Below, in pieces: positions 11,360 through 22,300 of a stretch of 31,668 bases of DNA (positions within the stretch are counted from its first letter, which is position 1; each line of letters opens with the position of its first letter). The notes beneath the pieces were generated by a model that searched no databases, had not been told where the DNA came from, and worked only from the letters and a program-made list of their open reading frames with translations. The translations under genes and the position numbers were made by a program. Source of the DNA: Purshia tridentata (Eukaryota > Streptophyta > Magnoliopsida > Rosales > Rosaceae); assembly GCA_003254885.1 (NCBI GenBank), contig QANT01007549.1:1-31668 (forward strand), written 5' to 3'.

Positions 11360-12590
11360 CTTGACATGGTTTCATAAGTTGGTTAGGTGCTGCTTAGCCA
11401 ACTAGCAACTTGAGCATGGAACATCTGGATATAACAAAGACCACTGCATTTGGCTGCAATTATAACCCATGATATACAGCAAAAGTAGCAGTCTCTTTAT
11501 TCTTCTGCACTGTACATGGTGTTAGATACAAATTTCACATAAGAGAGTTGGAGTAGTGTCTTTGCAAGAGGCCGTTTACATCAGACAAAGCACCTCTGAC
11601 AATGCGGTACGAAGAATCCCAAAACCAAGATGAGAGTTACAAGTTACCCTCCATTCAAATCTCAGTTCAACAGCATTGGATAGATTACTTTCTCTTGTTT
11701 AGAATTCACTTTAAAGTGTTTGTTTTTCTAATTAATAGTTGCAATACCAAACCTTTAATGTCAACCAAAGTCAGTGACTGCTGCCTGTTGATACAAGCAG
11801 TGTAACCATTGTTGTTCAATTTAGGTTGGCAACTACTGTTTCTTATCCATTTACATCCGAGATCATCCATAATGAGTAGAGATTTTTGTTATTCCTTGCT
11901 TGTTGTTTTCTTGCAATCTGTTGGGCCAGAAAATTGAAGCAATTAATTTCCCCTATTGGAATGTAGTGACTTGTAGAGATGGTATCAAAGTTAATAAATT
12001 TATATATCAAAGCTAGCTTTATGAATTATGAAAGAATGCATAGTTAGCATTATCATTTATTGATTTCCTTTTCACATTTTGAGATGCCAAATCTTTGTAA
12101 TCCTATTTTTTTCCCACTTATAGCTTAGCCAAATTAAGGTTTTATTAATTTTATTGTAAAAACTTCTTTTTGTAGAAGCATTTGTAGGTTTCCCCATCAA
12201 ACCATGAAACATATATTATATTTTAACTTGTACAGCCAGTTCGGTAGTAAAAAATGAACACAAAATGAATCGTAAACTCAAACATTCTACATTTGCATTT
12301 ATACAAACGCAAAACACGTAATTTTACTTGATACACATAATTTGCAAATAATTGCACATTTTCAAAGTTTATCTCAAGACTTGTATCTAAACAAAGGGGC
12401 GTTAGGTTTTCTTGTTAACCATAACTATAAGACAGAGATTATATTTTCATTCAGGTGTATAAATAGACCATAGCAAAATCCAAGGGGGACTAAAAATAGC
12501 AAATAGAATTATTGGCTGTTATAGACTTATAGTTAATGCTCTCATAAAATGCATTCAAGTATAATATTCAAAAAAAAAAAGAAAAAGAAA
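11360..12590. other. 3' UTR of the SANT gene and intergenic sequence
   Basis: The first several hundred bases are probably 3' UTR. The rest is AT-rich with no recognised gene. The 67-aa frames at 11602-11805 (plus) and 12542-12745 (minus) lack family resemblance. Confidence 0.5.
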
Positions 12591-12601
12591 TGGGCCGTAG
12601 T

Positions 12602-12671
12602 CAAGGAGTGTAATTTCGATAATTTCGGCGAAATTACGAAATTTCCATCGAAATCGAAATTACATTCCTTG
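12602..12671. mobile_element. 70-bp micro-MITE, hAT-type
   Basis: Terminal inverted repeats of 19 bp (CAAGGAGTGTAATTTCGAT versus CAAGGAATGTAATTTCGAT, one mismatch) are flanked by an exact 8-bp direct repeat GCCGTAGT at 12594-12601 and 12672-12679. An 8-bp target duplication is the hAT signature. The interior is made of AATTTCG/CGAAATT words. It ends 191 bp before the start codon of the next gene, within the likely promoter. Confidence 0.82.
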
Positions 12672-12862
12672 GCCGTAGTAGCGTAGCCAACTAACAAGTA
12701 GGAAAAGTATAGAAGCGAGACGTGGGTCCATAAGGAGAGCACCACGCGCGACCAAGTGTGTACTCCACGTCCATGCTCTGGTGTTCATCGTCTTCTACTT
12801 CTTGCTCTCCCACCTGTCAATTTTCCAAACCCTATTCATAACACTCACGACTCAGGCCGACA

Positions 12863-13655
12863 ATGGGTCAGGCACTTCGCCGAGCTGCTGGAAGAACCCG
12901 ACCCTCTTCGAGCGTCGAAACGACGTCGTCCTCATCCTCCTCGTTAAAACCAAAGACCGTCGTCGATCAGCGGCCTCCTCCGCTGGGCCCCACCGAACGG
13001 GCCGAGATCTCCGAGGCCAGCGACGCTTCCAACTCCTCTGGTACAAAAGTTATCGCCTTTCACATTTTTGCCAGGTAGTCAATTCAATCAAAACTTACGG
13101 CGTCGTTTCATTGTTGGGTGTTTTTTTTCCTAAGATGGTAGTACAGAAGCTGGAGCAGCCAACGCTGAGAATGTGCTTGAAGAACGAGATCCAAAATTCG
13201 ACGCCATGCTGAATCAAATGGTGGGTAGAATCACAACAAAGCCCGGAGGGAAACTGGAGATGGGTGAGGTCAGTTCAGTTCAGTTCACAAACACATACTC
13301 ACCATTAATTCTTAGTTACTGGTTGTTGCATTGTTCAAGTTTGTGTGTGTTTGATTTTGTATTGTACCAGGCTTTTGTGGTGGAGAGGTATAATAGGCCC
13401 TTGCCAAAACTGAGAGATACAAAACCAGATTCAGGGAGGTATGAGGACAAGTCCGCTCCTCCGGGAACTCTGAATGTGGCGGAGCTGCGCCACATCATCC
13501 TCCTGCATCAAGGCAAGGCTGATGATTACAATGGCCCCATGGAGGTCAATCAAATCGCCGAGAAATTCCGGGTTGATGTTGCTCAAGTTCGGAGTATCTT
13601 GCAGTTCGTATCACTGCCTCCGGAGGATAGTAGCAAAGAGAAGAACAATCCTTGA
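12863..13655 (+). CDS. NDUFAF4-like mitochondrial complex I assembly factor
   Basis: Three exons, 12863-13040, 13135-13268 and 13371-13655, join (phases 1 and 0) to give 198 aa. The N terminus MGQALRRAAG keeps the Met-Gly start typical of the family. A Ser-rich low-complexity stretch follows (about 16-27). The second exon encodes DPKFDAMLNQM, and the third a PLPKLR motif, then the conserved C-terminal part ending in ILQFVSLPPED. Human NDUFAF4 ends similarly (LLKYFVTFEVEIFPPED), and GTLNVAELRHIILLHQGK matches its 'GKISIVEALTLLNNHK' region. The family works with NDUFAF3 on assembly of the Q-module arm of NADH dehydrogenase in mitochondria. Identification is by remembered motif similarity. Intron 2 is 102 bp, a multiple of 3, and has no in-frame stop. 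The promoter carries a micro-MITE. Confidence 0.82.
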
Positions 13656-14532
13656 ACAATTCTGATAGATGATAGCTTTGGTCTACTGTTCTCCTCTGCA
13701 CTACTAGCCACTACTAACTGGATTTTCTGCTGAATAAGGATATGCTCGTATAGAAATTTGAAAATGTTTATGAAAATTCCATATGGTTGATATTTATGTG
13801 AATCATGTCATTTGCAGCAATATGAAATTCTCATTAAATAGAGAGAGCTTGTATCAGAGAATTTATAATTTGGCAGTATCTGTAATGTAGGAAATTTTGT
13901 ACCTAGTGAGTGAGTGTTTTGGTTTTTAAGTAAGGCAATTTCCAAAACTTCAAACTTTGTTGAGGCATCCGATATTTGAGCACAATATGAGAAATCCTTT
14001 TCTTTATTTTGTAATTGAAAAATCTGTTCACCTGAGTTTGTGGAACATAATACAGAGAAAGAACTGATTCACTGCTTGGCTTTTCAGTTTGCAGGGTAAG
14101 AAACAATTAGATTATAATTTGTGAACCGTTAAATTTGTTTGTATGTCATACACATAGTTGTATCTTAGATGATCCATCATTCAAGTCCCCTAGTGGTTAT
14201 GGGAAATGTTTCTTTGTTTTTATAAGTTCATTTTTTCTTCTAGACATGTTTCAGTGTCAAGTGAAGATGGTTTTGGACACCTTAAATATGTACTGAAAAC
14301 AAGAGGACGCAAATGTAATTCAATAATGATTCCAACTGCTGATACAAAATTTTACGGTGCCCTACATCTCAACTTTTACCTTCAAACATTTTGGTTTGTC
14401 TAGTTACAATCTTATGGCCTGTTGTAGTGTAACTAAATAATGTGCCCCCGCATTCCTTTCCTTGGACGAGGGCTTTGTGAGGTCTCCAATGACAAAAGAA
14501 TCACATGATCCAAAAATAGGGAAGAGTTAGAT
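13656..14532. other. Convergent intergenic region
   Basis: Lies between the stop codons of the NDUFAF4-like gene (plus) and the carrier gene (minus), so it holds both 3' UTRs. AT-rich; no additional gene is supported. The small open frames at 13903-14106 and 14206-14403 have no recognisable homologue. Confidence 0.55.
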
Positions 14533-17292
14533 TTAAGTTAATGCGGACTCTAACCACTCTGATGTATATTCATAAGCCACAAATGTCACTGCACCAGCGG
14601 GTGCAGCTTTCACAGTTGATGGAACTATTCCCTTATAAAGACCAGCCCAGCCCTCCTTCTGCATTATTCTTCGCAAGGCGTCAAACATATTTCTGTAAGC
14701 ACGATGCTCGACTGGAGCCCCATATCTTGGGTGCCTCTGTAGTCCTTCAATCTGCAGCAAGCCCAAAACAAGATTCATATAACCAACCTTATTGCACGAA
14801 GATGGAAGCATTTTCATCCACATTTTGTTCCCTAAATTCTTGGAAGAAGATTTATACACACCACTAATTCCAGAGGGGCTAAAAGTTTTAGTAGTAGAGT
14901 TCAGGGCGTCTGAAGATCTACCTGGAATCTTTTTTTGACCACATCGAGCGGATGACAGACTAGTTTGGCACATGTACCGGCTCCTAGACCACAGACAAAA
15001 AGCTGAAAGCTTGTGAGACTACTATCAGTACCATTTAAGTGTGTATTTGAAGATCTATACTGGTTCCACGTCTACAATGAACACAATAAAATGCATCAGG
15101 TCTAGTGACTGGCTCCTCTTGTCAAATTGTTTGGACATAAACGATTATATAATCCAGACCAAATATTATATAATCTAATTTCAGACCAAAATTTTTTTCG
15201 ATAGAGCAGAACTAGAACCTTACCATGGCCCAGCGCTTAAATGTGTCATAGGTACCAAATTGCAAGCCTGCATAAGGAATAATCTCAACCAGTGTTGGTG
15301 ACAATCCAGCATACAAACCTCGAAACCCACGAGTTCTAACTATTTCAGAAAAGGCACACCTCATAGTTGGATACACCTAAATGAAGGTAAATATTAGTAA
15401 GACACTATTATGCCAAAGAAAACTCTTCATAAATTGGTGTTTCTGCAGAAAAAAATTCTAAAAATGGCTCAAGCCCCTTTTAAAATAATAATAATAATAA
15501 TGTTTTAATAGTACTTCAATTGCTTGAGCATTTTTAACAGATGCACTTGACCATTTCCAAAAATTTATTGCAATTACAAACATACTTCTATTTGCAATCA
15601 CAGTTTTATTTACTTTCACAAATACAAACAAAACCCAAGGGAACCTCAAATGAAAAATAGGAGATCTAAAGGCTGTGTGGTCTTACAGGACTCCATATTC
15701 AGCTGTTTGAAACTTAATAAAAATAAAATAAAATCAATGCATACTAATACGCCATACCTTAGGTTCACCCTGTGAAGCTAATAAGGTCCTTAGAAGATCA
15801 AATGGATATGATCCAACAGTAGCTGCACAACCTGCTAATGCTCCGCTGACGTAAGATAGATAAGGGCTCAAATTTATGTGATCCTCTGCATCGAAGAATC
15901 AACGATCACAACATATAAGAAAATGGGGGACATTAGACAAAACCATATTCCCACGAAGTGATCATAGCTCTAAAATCTAAAACATTACAGTGCAAACACA
16001 CAAGTACTTAAACCAATCAAGGAGGCGTCACTAGCAGAAAATCATCATTGCAAATAAGCAACAGAACTAACAAACTCGATTTTTATTATATTCCGACATC
16101 AACTAACACCCCAAGCTGCCTTAGTACACTATAATTATAAGACCAATTTGAAAGAATATTTTAGACAAACAAATAAAGTCGAAATCAAATATTCTCAAGC
16201 TAAACTACTGGAGCTCTTATAGAACCAAAATTATGCATGAAGGCCAGACCATATTCAATTCATACCTTTTAGTCACAAGTAGCCACATAATTCAACTTTT
16301 ACTTCAGACCTATGATTCATGGACTCGGGCATGGGTTTCAGATGCGGATAGGTGTCCAACTGTCAGGTTTGTCTATTTTCCAAGGTTTTAAAACAAATGT
16401 TGAGTCCCAATTGCGATTCCCTTACTAGTATCAGGTCCTATTGAAGTGAGTGTGACAGTGAAGTGAGGAGTTCACATAAGTTAGCATCAAACATACAGCC
16501 TTGCATAGGACATGCATTTTCTGAAATAAGATTTATTACCATGAAAAAAGATATGGGCTATTCTCAAAATACCTGACTTAGAAGAACCAGAAGCAAATGT
16601 TTTGAATTTGTGTAACACGGTAAATTGTATTGCAGTATATGGCATAACCATGAGTAGAGCTGGAACATTGCCACGCCAAAAACCCTGTCATAGAAATTCC
16701 CCAAGTAAAATGTTGAGAAAAGGTAAATGTCTATAAAAAACTGACTGATAAAAAAAGTCCAGAAAAGATTATATTACAAATGGAATCACTATACCTGTAA
16801 GCCTTCCTCTCTGAAAATATCCCTCGTTGCTTGAAGCATCCCAGTGTATTTTGATGGTCCAGACAAATTTCGACGAACCAAAGCCCATGAAGTTGTGGGC
16901 TCCAGTTGAACCTATCAACCAAGGTGAATACAATTTTCTTCAGTTCAACAGCCTTTAAGATGTATAAGCAGATAAGCATCATACACATACCCCCCAACTC
17001 CAAATTGATAAATAAACCCTAAATCAAAATTGCCACCATGTTTGTCTTTCAAAGCACAAACCTTTAGTTACTCAAATCTCCTTCTCATTCCTTTATCTCC
17101 AAAACCCTCTAAAATGGCAACTTATGAACAACTTACAAACACAAAAATCGCATTTGCCAAACAAGGAAAACGGACCTGGAATCTAATCTTGATAACGTCG
17201 AGGGGCGACGTAACTGTCCGCGATATTCCACCGGCGATTAAACCCGCTGTGGCATCAATGACGGCCCGCTTCAGCTGCCCCGGCTCTTCCAT
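14533..17292 (-). CDS. TPC: Mitochondrial thiamine diphosphate carrier-like protein
   Basis: A mitochondrial carrier family (SLC25-type) protein of the inner membrane, closest by memory to Arabidopsis AT5G48970/AT3G21390, which import thiamine diphosphate. Seven exons in transcript order: 17176-17292, 16795-16911, 16573-16684, 15758-15885, 15224-15376, 14922-15071, 14533-14751. They total 996 nt, 331 aa; every junction has GT/AG and keeps frame. The three signature PxDxx[KR] motifs are present: PLDVIK (30-35), PFDLLR (143-148) and PLDVVK (250-255), one per repeat, each at the end of an odd-numbered helix. The RFQ after motifs 1 and 3 and the [11 protein letters not shown] segment are typical. 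The start is the Met of [10 protein letters not shown]; upstream in-frame sequence begins right after a probable 5'-UTR acceptor. The linker 210-230 ([12 protein letters not shown]) is the variable loop before the third repeat. Confidence 0.93.
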
Positions 17293-17640
17293 TGCCAAAG
17301 CAACCCCTCGGCAAAATGCTATCACCTAATCAAAATCGACGCCATTGAAATGCAATTCAGAATGAAACCCATAAAACTCAAGCACAAACATTAATAGCAG
17401 AGACAGAGAAAGTGCTTTAGAAGATTTAGGGTTCCACCACCGGAAATATAATAGTGAAAGTGCAATTTTGACCAGCAAAAAGGTAAAGTTGATGGTAGAG
17501 AGACAGAGAGAGGGAAACCTGGAGAGAAGCGCCTTCATTTGATGTTTGAGAAAAGAGAAGGAAGGGAGCGCCCCTGCGCTGGCCTTTTTTGCCGCCTTAT
17601 TAGATTGAGAAATAGACAGCGGCGACTTGCAAACTGAAAC
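17293..17640 (-). other. 5' UTR of the carrier gene with a leader intron and a short uORF
   Basis: On the minus strand a donor (CTCCAG|GTTTCC, exon ending at 17519) and an acceptor (GATTAG|GTGATA, exon starting at 17325) define a probable 193-bp leader intron, 17326-17518. After splicing, the upstream ATG at 17536-17538 opens a 7-codon frame (MKALLSR) that stops at once in the next exon, ahead of the main ATG. The leader is rich in CT/GA. The transcription start is not determined. Confidence 0.5.
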
Positions 17641-17699
17641 AGTGTGTAACGTAAGAGCCAGCCAGCGAATGAGAGAGCGTGTTTGTGTGGGGCCGGCCT

Positions 17700-18420
17700 A
17701 AGCTAGATAATCGGGGATGTAACGGAACGCTGCACTTCACAGAATCGTTGGCCCGTGTACAGTGGTCCACTGCCGACTAGCTCAATGGCTTCAAATTATT
17801 ATTTTTTTCAAGGAGATATTTCTTTGGTTCTTATTAACTTATTAATTTTTCCCCTTGTAATTCTAAAGGAGTAAAGGAGGTTATTATTAGGTTGGTCTAT
17901 GAAAAGATAAAGAAGACGCTAAAATTAGAAGATGTTGAAGTGGGGTATTGGATTTTTTGCTTGGCTAAGTTGAGTAATATAATGATCAATCTTAACTTAT
18001 AAAAACTAGCAAGTATGTGAATGGATTCCCCTTTCTCTTTACAATTATTTTAGGGGTATGAGTTTGGATGTAAAAAACTTGTTTGTAACGGGTGTACACA
18101 TCTTTATTCTCATAATAAATAATTACATGAAAAACAGGTAAAGAGATGTGTAGAAGAGTAAATATATACACTTGTTATATGTAATTTTTAATTTGAAGTT
18201 CGAGCCAAATAAAGGTCAAATAATTATTATAATGTTTAAGTAATTTTTTTTTTTAAGGTTCGGACTTCAAACAACTTTCTAATATCCCCATTGAATAACA
18301 TGATAAAAAAAGAAACAAATGCATGGAAAATAATCTAGGAGAAGAATAAGCATTTATCTTAAAAGGGGAGGCAAGAAATTAGTAGAAATGTTAAAAAAGT
18401 AGTTTACTAGTTGCTACAAG
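17700..18420. other. Intergenic, no gene seen
   Basis: AT-rich sequence upstream of the carrier gene with no convincing open frame, RNA gene or element boundary. Confidence 0.5.
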
Positions 18421-18455
18421 AGGCGGAACTAGGATTTGAAAATGGGACGGACTAA

Positions 18456-19842
18456 GGGGGTGTATTCAATTAGGATTTTAATGACTTTGGTAGAATTTAA
18501 ATGTCATATGGTATTCAATCAAGACTTTTAAAAGTCTATGAAAATTTAGTGTTATTTAATTAAGACTTTTAAAGAGTCTGAAAAAGTCTAGTGGTATTCA
18601 ATCAAAACTTTTAAAAAGTCTATAAAAGTGATGTGGTATTAAATGATAGACTTTCATGGATTTTGGAGTGTAAACTATGTTATATCGAAGTCAATAATTC
18701 TCCAGCCTTTCTCCTGTAGATTATATAAAAGTGATGTGGTATTTAAAAAGTCATTGAGTTATAAAGAATTTATTAAATGATAGACTTTCATGGATTTTGG
18801 AGTGTAAACTATGTTATATCAAAGTCAATAATTCTTCAGCCTTTCTCTTGTAGATTTCAAAGGATTTCAAATATATTTTTTATTTTTATTTCAAAAATTA
18901 ATAAAATATAAAACAAAAAATGGTATTTATATTTCATTAGCACTAAAGCCCACCCCCTAATCAACATTAACTTTTTATAACATTGGTACTTTCATAATTC
19001 ATGCCCATAGTTCAATCAAGAGTATATGTATAAAATATGTATATAAGTTATTAATGGAGAAATAAAAGAGTTATAGCATGCTTGTTGAAAGTTTGAAAAT
19101 CACATCCTTAGAAAAAGAAAAAAAATTGAAAAATCACATGGGTGATCAAAATCAAGACAATGTTTTGTCTTACAATCATATTGGATCTAATAAGCCAATG
19201 AATCGTAGCTAAAATAAAAATTGCCCCTCTGATTGCTTCTCTATAAACACATATATATAAATTGATTTTTTGTAATGATCCTGACTTCCAAAATAATAGT
19301 ATTTGCTATGCATATGTATTTGCGGTATTTCCATTTATGGTCTTATTTTTGGAGAAAATTATAGCCCAACATTATATATTATAATATATAATGATAAAGC
19401 TAGTATAATATTTGAACTCTAATTGAATGGGAAAAATTATATTTTTTATTTGTTACTAATTTGTCTTTTGTATAAGTTTTATTATTACTATATATTAGTC
19501 AAACTGTTAGTTGAAGCAAAATTGATGGTTTTGTTTTTTAAGGCCTTCTACAATAATGAAAGTCAATACTAAATACCCAAAATTGTTTTTGAATATTAAA
19601 TAGTGTCCATTTTCAAAATAGAATTAATAGAAACAAAAATTAATAGAATTAGAACATTAAAGAGTTTTATAAATCTTTCAAAATAATTGAAATCAAAGTC
19701 TGTATGGAGTCTATGAAGATTTATATGGAGTCTATGAAAGTCTATATGAAGTCTGTGAAAATCTATATAAAGTCTGTAAAAGTTGTTAAAAATCTATGAA
19801 CTCTGCAAAAGTCCATTAAAATCTTAATTGAATACACCCTCC
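18456..19842. mobile_element. 1.39-kb non-autonomous PIF/Harbinger-type element
   Basis: Terminal inverted repeats: GGGGGTGTATTCAATTAGGA at the left matches the reverse complement of the right end (GGAGGGTGTATTCAATTAAGA) and continues into GATTTTAATG. The element is flanked by TAA on both sides (18453-18455 and 19843-19845), the 3-bp TWA target duplication of the Harbinger superfamily. It has no transposase frame. The subterminal regions are full of short AAGTCTATGAAA-type words on both flanks in inverted orientation. An internal tandem duplication is listed separately. Confidence 0.82.
18621..18858. repeat. Tandem duplication inside the Harbinger-type element
   Basis: TATAAAAGTGATGTGGTATT starts both copies (18621 and 18723). 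Both share the block from GATAGACTTTCATGG to CAGCCTTTCTC-TGTAGATT with few differences. The second copy is about 34 bp longer. Confidence 0.85.
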
Positions 19843-20427
19843 TAAATCTCTAAATTAATTTTCTTTACCAACCAGCAAAATGTACAATTAAATCTCTAAA
19901 AAAATACACTAAAATTGTAAAAACACTACCAAGTTCCAAGTCAATCCGTGAACAAATTAACCCCTTACAGCAACAGTATTTATAATTAAAGACATAAAAT
20001 CAATAAAGCAATCAAGGACATTGATGCAATTACAAAATGTAAACAACATATTACCATATTAAATCCCAAATTTAAACTGAAAGTAGACTCTAAATTGAAT
20101 CATTAGCTATTATCAACTCGAAAACATAAAAAGGTAAAAGAAAAGAAGAGAAATACCTTGAACCAAGATAAAGAAGATGATTTGAAGGTTGGTTGGAGTC
20201 GCTATAAGAGTGAGACTGAGAAGGAGAGGGTTAGGAACTTATGCATTGTTCTTTCTTTTTCTTTTCATTGAGTTAGGCGACATGCGTTACTGGTTGTGGA
20301 GGAGACCGGCTGACCTGAGCTATATTTATTAGTTTTCCAGGATATATATTATATATAGACATATATATTTTTAAGTTGGGCTGGGCTGAAGCCCATCTAG
20401 CCCTTGATAGCTACATGTTAGAGTAAG

Positions 20428-20595
20428 GTGACCACTTATTCTTGAACTTGAGACTGTTTGTCATGTGCTCGATCTAGCAACCATCTTTGGATGATTGTTT
20501 TTAGGATAAATAGTCATTTTGGTACTAGTGACCACTTATTCTTGAACTTGAGACTGTTTGTCTGATTGTTTTTAGGATAAATAGTCATTTTGGTA
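20428..20595. repeat. Tandem duplication spanning a MITE boundary
   Basis: GTGACCACTTATTCTTGAAC begins both copies at 20428 and 20528 (period 100). Both end with GATAAATAGTCATTTTGGTAC, which is the left end of the Mutator-type MITE. Copy 2 lacks about 31 bp (ATGTGCTCGATCTAGC.. region). The duplication must postdate the MITE insertion. Confidence 0.85.
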
Positions 20596-20981
20596 CTTAA
20601 ACTATTAAACTTGTATCAATTTGGTCCCTAGACTTTTAATTTGAAAAATTAAGGATTCTGACTTTTTCAATTTTGTCAATTGAGGACTTTTCCATCAATT
20701 TACTCATTTTTTAATCCAAATTTATGTTTTTATAGCACAATGTAAAGTTTTTTTTGAAGGCAAAATGGTTCATTTCATTTAAATTTTAACATTTTTTCCT
20801 CATGTATCACTTTTTTCTCCTTTATTTCTCGCTAAATTTAGATGAAAAATGTGTAAGTTGATGGAAAAGTCCTTAATTGGCAAAATTGAAAAAGTCAAAG
20901 TCCTTAATTTTTCAAATTAGAAGTTTGGGAACCAAACTGATATAAGTGTAATAGTTTGGTGACCAAAATAACTATTTACCG
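20575..20981. mobile_element. 407-bp Mutator-type hairpin MITE
   Basis: Very long inverted arms of about 150 bp each (20575-20725 and 20830-20981) leave only about 100 bp of loop. The left end GGATAAATAGTCATTTTGGT pairs with the right end read backwards (GGTAAATAGTTATTTTGGTC). A 9-bp direct repeat TTGTTTTTA flanks it (20566-20574 and 20982-20990), as expected for Mutator-like elements. No coding capacity. Confidence 0.82.
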
Positions 20982-21242
20982 TTGTTTTTATGAACTATTA
21001 TTGATTTGTTCGATGAGAAATGCAAAGCAAAAAAAGGTTCCCTTATTTGAAAATATGAACAATAAATAAATTTTTTTATTTATATTTATATAATTTTTCG
21101 AGTCATTTAGACCAAATTACTTAGACTATTTTATCTTAAGAAGATAATCGAGACGATATTGATCATATGTTGACTACTAAGTACTAACTTAATCACAGTC
21201 CAGACAATTATCATAGGATGTGCCATGCCAGCCCAACTTGTT

Positions 21243-21416
21243 TAAGTTAGGCTTATTCGTGCTTTTGTGCATTGCTCGTGTTGACCCATATATAACTAAG
21301 CACAGTTCATTCATGCTCATGCCATGCCTTGCCTTAAGCAGGAAGTTAGGCTTATTCGTGCTTTTGTGCATTGCTCGTTCCATTCATGCTCATGCCATGC
21401 CTTGCCTTAAGCAGGT
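21243..21416. repeat. Imperfect tandem repeat, period 99 bp
   Basis: AAGTTAGGCTTATTCGTGCT begins both copies (21244 and 21343). Both also share TTTTGTGCATTGCTCGT and TCATTCATGCTCATGCCATG through AAGCAGG. The second copy lacks about 27 bp in the middle. The open frames through it on both strands are artefacts of the repeat. Confidence 0.85.
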
Positions 21417-21839
21417 AGACTCACATATGGGTGTTTGGTGCTTAAGTCCCCATTAGTGACCTCGAGCATAGCAATGGCGGAATGTAGGCCACCTTTAGAG
21501 GTATGAGTACTTTGGCTTTGATTAGCTTAAAAATTTGAAGTGTGACTTTGATCAAGTATGTATGAAGATGGGATCTAAGGGCATTGGGTTTTGGAAGGTA
21601 AGGATTACAGTATAGAATGCTGTGGTAATTTTGGGGTCGAAAATTTTAAGAATAGAAAGAGAGTCTAGGGAATCTTGTATGTTGTGAGATTGATTCTGGA
21701 GAAACTGATGCTTATGGTGTATACTCTGTAGCATGAGCAAAGATAATTTTGTTTCCATTTGAGAAAAAGGGTCAGAGGATCATCAGAGATAGGTAAAGAT
21801 ATGGTGATGATATTGAGGAAATTCTGGAGAAACCAATGG

Positions 21840-22300
21840 TAAATGAATGTTAAGTGGGAGATATGGGGAAAGCTTGACATTTGATACAGCATTTGCAGTG
21901 GCAAAGAGAGAGGGTTATGTATTGGTACCATGCTTTGGGGATGGTAGCTATGAATGGTTTGGCTTAATGAGACTTATTACATTTGATCCTCACTTTTAAG
22001 AATGCTGTTCAGCAGGCTGAGATTGGGGCCAGTTAGTTTGGTGTGCTGGTGTGTGTAAATTTCGGCTTATGAGTGTTCATGGCCATGGTTTTTTGTAGTT
22101 TATGTGGGAGGTCTGAATCTGGTGGAGTTTTCATTGGAGCAAATAAAAGTGCAAGAAATAAGTTTAAGCTAAGAAACAAGCAATTGGCACTGTTGCTGCA
22201 TAGTACCTAACAATGAAATGCTAATGCGGTCATTGTTCAGTGTTGTCAAATGACTATGCACAATCATTTGGAGCTCGATCAATCAGCCTGGGCAAAAATG
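21840..22300 (+). pseudogene. PWWP-domain protein pseudogene fragment
   Basis: Broken remains of a plant PWWP-domain protein of the PDP type (chromatin readers). Around 21855 one frame gives WEIWGKL, matching the family's 'GDMVWGKV'. After a frame change, 21877-21996 reads FDTAFAVAKREG then YVLVPCFGDGSYEWF and ends FDPHF, matching 'KREGYVLVAFFGDSSYGWF..FDPHF'; a stop (TAA, 21997-21999) follows at once. In other frames, 22115-22170 reads ESGGVFIGANKSARNKFK, like 'YEPGGVYSxxQIxKARDxFK', and 22252-22275 reads DYAQSFGAR, like 'YAQAFG'. The HPWWPG block is missing. Frameshifts and stops make it non-functional. Outer limits are approximate. Identification is by remembered family motifs, present in the right order. 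Confidence 0.72.

Larger units (their letters stand above)
18421..20425. mobile_element. Degraded hAT-like element hosting a nested insertion
   Basis: The left part reads GGCGGAACTAGGATTTGAAA and the right part GGGCTGAAGCCCATCTAGCC, which resemble the inner edges of the widespread plant elements that begin CAGTGGCGGAGCCAGG and end with the complement. The sequence between, without the nested element, joins ..GGACTAA to ATCTCTAAATTAATT. Terminal bases and target duplication are eroded, so the boundaries are approximate. No transposase frame remains. Inferred by resemblance to the 280-bp hAT-type copy in the GST exon of this window. Confidence 0.4.

Noticed and set aside
14206..14403. 65-aa plus-strand frame with a protein-like middle part
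   Set aside because: No family recognised and no partner exons; it lies in the shared 3' flank of two convergent genes.
21189..21456. Open frames with repeated motifs on both strands
   Set aside because: They reflect the 99-bp tandem repeat, not a coding sequence.
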